Positions 5,874 to 7,840 of a stretch of DNA of 7,840 nt are shown in pieces. Made by a program: the position numbers and the translations under genes. Source of the stretch: an uncultured Verrucomicrobiota bacterium (GTDB taxonomy: Bacteria; Verrucomicrobiota; Kiritimatiellia; CAIVKH01); the NCBI GenBank assembly GCA_937894535.1, contig CALBHI010000022.1, positions 1 through 7,840 on the forward strand. The letters are read 5' to 3'. The notes under the pieces were generated by a model. It was not told the origin of the DNA. It was given only the letters and a program-made list of their open reading frames with translations, and searched no databases. The first letter of the stretch is position 1; every line of letters starts with the position of its first letter.

Positions 5874-5978
5874 GCGCTGAAACTCCATCAAAGTGGGCTA
5901 ATCTACCACAAAACTTTGCGGGAGGAAAGCCGTGTCATCCCGGTTGGCGTCCCGACCCGCCCGTGGTAGGTTTCCGCC
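5874..5978. promoter_or_regulatory. Divergent promoter region between the suf operon and the glutaredoxin gene
   Basis: The two transcription units start from opposite sides of this 105-bp stretch, so it must carry both promoters unless the suf unit is read from further away. A possible minus-strand -10 is TAGATT (about 5901-5906), with no good -35 at the right distance. A 7-bp inverted pair, CTACCAC at 5903-5909 and GTGGTAG at 5963-5969, flanks the centre and could mark operator half-sites. It could also be chance. Confidence 0.45.
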
Positions 5979-6278
5979 ATGAAGACACCGGTCATTGAGC
6001 TGTTTTATGCCGACATCTGCGGGCTTTGCCACAAGGCGATGGATTACTTCCGCAGCCGGGGCCTGGCCTTCACCGCCCATGAGGTGTTCTGGGACCATGA
6101 CCGCTTTCGCGACACCCCGACGGCGCGGGCGATGAAGGAACGTTGCGGCGAGGTCGATTTCGTGCCGCAGATTTTCGTCAACGGGGTTCACATCCCTGGC
6201 TGGCGCAAGCTGGAACCGATGATCCAGTCGGGCGAGTTTGACCGGTTGATCAACGCCGGACGTGACACCACCGCCTGA
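5979..6278 (+). CDS. Glutaredoxin-family thiol-disulfide oxidoreductase
   Basis: This 99-residue protein with a thioredoxin fold probably reduces disulfides or mixed glutathione disulfides in the cytoplasm. The redox motif C14-G-L-C17 follows the first beta strand (VIELFYADICGLC). 'DFVPQIFVNG' at 60-69 carries the family's cis-proline P63 and is followed by 'HIPGWRKL', where usual glutaredoxins have a GG pair. C56 is a third cysteine. The start is the first ATG after an in-frame TAG (5967-5969). It is divergent from the suf operon, a plausible redox partner because monothiol and dithiol glutaredoxins take part in Fe-S and thiol balance; that link is inferred. It converges on ftsW with 24 bp between the stops. 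Confidence 0.88.
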   Translation: MKTPVIELFYADICGLCHKAMDYFRSRGLAFTAHEVFWDHDRFRDTPTARAMKERCGEVDFVPQIFVNGVHIPGWRKLEPMIQSGEFDRLINAGRDTTA

Positions 6279-6302
6279 ATCCGGCGACCGGCGGACCACG
6301 GC

Positions 6303-7403
6303 TCAAGTTTCCAGATCGCGCCGTCCATGGCGACGGGATGCCGGCTGATCCTGATTGCCTTGGTAGGCTACATTCACCAGCACGCCGACCATCACCATGG
6401 TCATGACGATGCTGGTGCCGCCGTAGCTGATAAACGGCAGCGGAAGGCCTTTGGTCGGCAGGCATCCGGTCACCACGCCGATGTTGATGGCGGCTTGAAC
6501 CGAAATCATCATGGTCAGTCCGAAGGCCAGCAGGCGGGCGTACACATCTTCCAGTTTATAGCTGACCAACAAACCGATCGTGAAAAAGGCGGCAAACAGG
6601 GAAATCACGCTGAACGAGGCGAGAAAGCCCAGCTCTTCCCCGAGGATGGCGAGAATGAAGTCGGTATGGGCCTCGGGCAGGTATGACTTCTTCTGCAAGC
6701 TGTCGCCGAGTCCGACCCCGCCAAAACCACCGATGACAAACGCATAGATGGCCTGCAGCAATTGAAACCCTTCGGTGTCGGCGAATTCCTCGGGATGCAG
6801 AAACGCCATGATACGCCGCATACGCACCGGATTTTTCGACACCATGTACGCGATGGCTCCGGCTCCCGCAGCAGCCATGATCAGCAGGTAGCCAAACCGG
6901 GTGCCACCGGCAAACATCATGGCAACGCCGATTGCCCCGAGCAATACCGTGGTTCCGTAATCGGGCTGCAACATGATCAGGAAGGCAAACAGCAGGATGA
7001 TCGCGCCGGGAATCACGACGCCTTGCTTGATGGTTTTGATGTAGCGCTGATGATCGGAAAGCCAGCGCGCCATCAGCAGGATCAGGGCGAACTTGGCGAT
7101 TTCGGATGGCTGGACATTGACCGGACCGAACTTCAACCAGCGCCGGCTACCATTGATTTCAATGCCCACCCCCGGAATCGCGGTCATGATCAGCAGGACC
7201 ACCGCCCCCAATCCCACGAACAACGCCAGAAGCCGCCACTTCTGGTACGGCACGCGAATCACCAGCACGCACAAGGCGATGGCCACCGCGACAAAGCCCA
7301 CCTGCCGGTAGAAATGACTCGAACTCGTGCTGAACAGGATGACCACGCCGAGCGTGGTCAGGATCAGCGCGATGGCCAATAATGCAGAAGCGGACTTTCG
7401 CAT
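6303..7403 (-). CDS. ftsW: Septal peptidoglycan polymerase FtsW (SEDS family)
   Basis: FtsW is a polytopic inner-membrane glycosyltransferase that polymerises lipid II at the division septum with its partner class B PBP. The 366-residue product is built of many hydrophobic helices with SEDS signatures: 'NGSRRWLKFGPVNVQPSE' (84-101), 'QPDYGTT' (146-152), 'LPEAHTDFILAILGEELGF' (242-260) and 'LPTKGLPLPFISYGGTS' (315-331). D248 in AHTDF aligns with the essential aspartate of FtsW and RodA. 'GEELGF' and 'TKGLPLPFISYGGTS' favour FtsW over RodA. The start is placed at the ATG at 7403 (MRKSASALL). A GTG at 7445 is in frame but lies inside the hairpin at 7417-7444 and adds an atypical cysteine-rich leader. 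The gene is next to a LysM gene, and no mur genes are seen here. Confidence 0.95.
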   Translation of the reverse strand: MRKSASALLAIALILTTLGVVILFSTSSSHFYRQVGFVAVAIALCVLVIRVPYQKWRLLALFVGLGAVVLLIMTAIPGVGIEINGSRRWLKFGPVNVQPSEIAKFALILLMARWLSDHQRYIKTIKQGVVIPGAIILLFAFLIMLQPDYGTTVLLGAIGVAMMFAGGTRFGYLLIMAAAGAGAIAYMVSKNPVRMRRIMAFLHPEEFADTEGFQLLQAIYAFVIGGFGGVGLGDSLQKKSYLPEAHTDFILAILGEELGFLASFSVISLFAAFFTIGLLVSYKLEDVYARLLAFGLTMMISVQAAINIGVVTGCLPTKGLPLPFISYGGTSIVMTMVMVGVLVNVAYQGNQDQPASRRHGRRDLET

Positions 7404-7416
7404 GGTCCTGAAACAA

Positions 7417-7444
7417 TGAACGCAGACCCGAAGATCTGCGTTCA
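7417..7444 (-). terminator. Strong hairpin with UUCG tetraloop, likely terminator or leader attenuator
   Basis: A 10-bp perfect inverted repeat, TGAACGCAGA / TCTGCGTTCA, extends inward by a U-G and a C-G pair to close on the very stable C(UUCG)G loop on the minus-strand transcript. The stem is followed by TTGTTT. It lies 24 bp after the LysM gene stop and 13 bp before the ftsW ATG. It could terminate the LysM transcript, or lower read-through or translation into ftsW. The U tract is imperfect, so termination may be partial. Confidence 0.65.
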
Positions 7445-7468
7445 CGCCTTACCAATGTAACATGGGAA

Positions 7469-7840
7469 TTACTGCCACGGGATCAGCAGCTTCTGGCCGG
7501 GACGAACGGTTTCCGTGGTCATGTTGTTCAGCCGCATGATGACATCCTTGCGGGCGCTGAACTTGATCGCGATGCTGTCCAGCGTGTCGCCTTCCTTCAC
7601 ATTGTACGGGAACGGCGCATCGGCATCGGTCGCGGCATCCGTTACCGCCGGAGCCACCGAAGCTTCGGGGGCAATCAACGGCGGGGTGGATTCAACGACC
7701 GGGTCCGGAATCGGAGCAGGAGCAGGAGCCGGGGCTGGTGCCGGAGCGGCGGGTGCGGCCGGGGCCGCGGGGGCAGCGGCCGCCGCCGGAGCAGCCTGAC
7801 CCTTGCCGGTGGGAATCGCCAGCTTCTGGCCGATGCGGAT
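7469..7840 (-). CDS. Tandem LysM peptidoglycan-binding protein, C-terminal part (5' end outside window)
   Basis: The frame is open through the right edge of the window, giving the last 123 residues of a larger protein. It begins with 'IRIGQKLAIPTGKGQ', the typical end of a LysM domain, so at least one LysM lies upstream. A linker of 28 residues made only of alanine and proline follows (7712-7795), then an acidic spacer, and then a second, complete LysM (FPYNVKEGDTLDSIA...RPGQKLLIPWQ) at about residues 76-123. LysM domains bind N-acetylglucosamine in peptidoglycan, so the protein probably sits in the periplasm or envelope. Any catalytic domain or signal peptide would be outside the window. It is on the same strand as ftsW, 65 bp upstream of it, with a hairpin between them. 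Confidence 0.88.
   Translation of the reverse strand: MRIGQKLAIPTGKGQAAPAAAAAPAAPAAPAAPAPAPAPAPAPIPDPVVESTPPLIAPEASVAPAVTDAATDADAPFPYNVKEGDTLDSIAIKFSARKDVIMRLNNMTTETVRPGQKLLIPWQ
7712..7795 (-). repeat. Low-complexity Ala/Pro-coding stretch in the LysM protein
   Basis: The stretch encodes 28 residues of only Ala and Pro, first as AAP-like triplets and then as AP pairs. On the plus strand it shows short tandem units such as GGAGCA. It creates a long apparent frame in another register on the opposite strand, which is a shadow. Such repeats tend to vary in length between strains. Confidence 0.8.

Noticed and set aside
6279..6302. Bidirectional terminator between the glutaredoxin gene and ftsW
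   Set aside because: Only a CCGG-CGA-CCGG pairing is present, too short, with no T tract.
7515..7799. Plus-strand Gly/Ala-rich frame
   Set aside because: It is the reverse register of the Ala/Pro linker and LysM domain of the real minus-strand gene.

Overview
The window looks like a GC-rich Gram-negative bacterial chromosome, most likely Verrucomicrobiota or a relative. That assignment is an inference from the integron integrase type and the Rieske-sufS-sufU arrangement; no rRNA or other marker is present. Codon use and base composition are uniform from about 1000 to 7840. The first ~780 bases are visibly AT-rich and foreign-looking.

Left region (1-2271): an integron. A complete intI-type tyrosine recombinase gene (1000-2271, +) has all catalytic residues, the IntI-specific insertion and an extra ~88-residue N-terminal region. 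Upstream of it lie a candidate attI (core at 769-785) and a 723-bp AT-rich gene cassette (52-774). The cassette is oriented away from intI, as in classical integrons. Its gene (130-746, -) encodes a putative membrane-anchored protein of unknown function and appears broken by a single-base frameshift. The cassette ends in a 61-bp attC (46-106) whose core sites, stem and bulges can be read directly. Bases 1-51 begin the next cassette or the old flank. The array continues or ends beyond the left edge.

Middle region (2298-5873, all -): a tightly packed operon read from right to left: Rieske [2Fe-2S] protein, sufS cysteine desulfurase, sufU scaffold/sulfurtransferase, pdxH (PLP synthesis) and a membrane-anchored alpha/beta hydrolase. 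Genes overlap or are 4 bp apart. The first four are linked by iron-sulfur chemistry: SufS needs PLP, which PdxH makes, and passes sulfur to SufU. sufBCD are not in the window.

Right region (5979-7840): a glutaredoxin-like gene is divergent from the suf operon. Convergent with it is ftsW (septal peptidoglycan polymerase, -). Upstream of ftsW is the 3' part of a tandem-LysM wall-binding protein gene (-) with an Ala/Pro-rich linker. A strong hairpin with a UUCG tetraloop lies between these two genes.

Stretches without genes: 1-129 holds the attC and the neighbouring junction; 747-999 holds the attI and intI upstream region; 5874-5978 is the divergent promoter region; 7404-7468 holds the hairpin.
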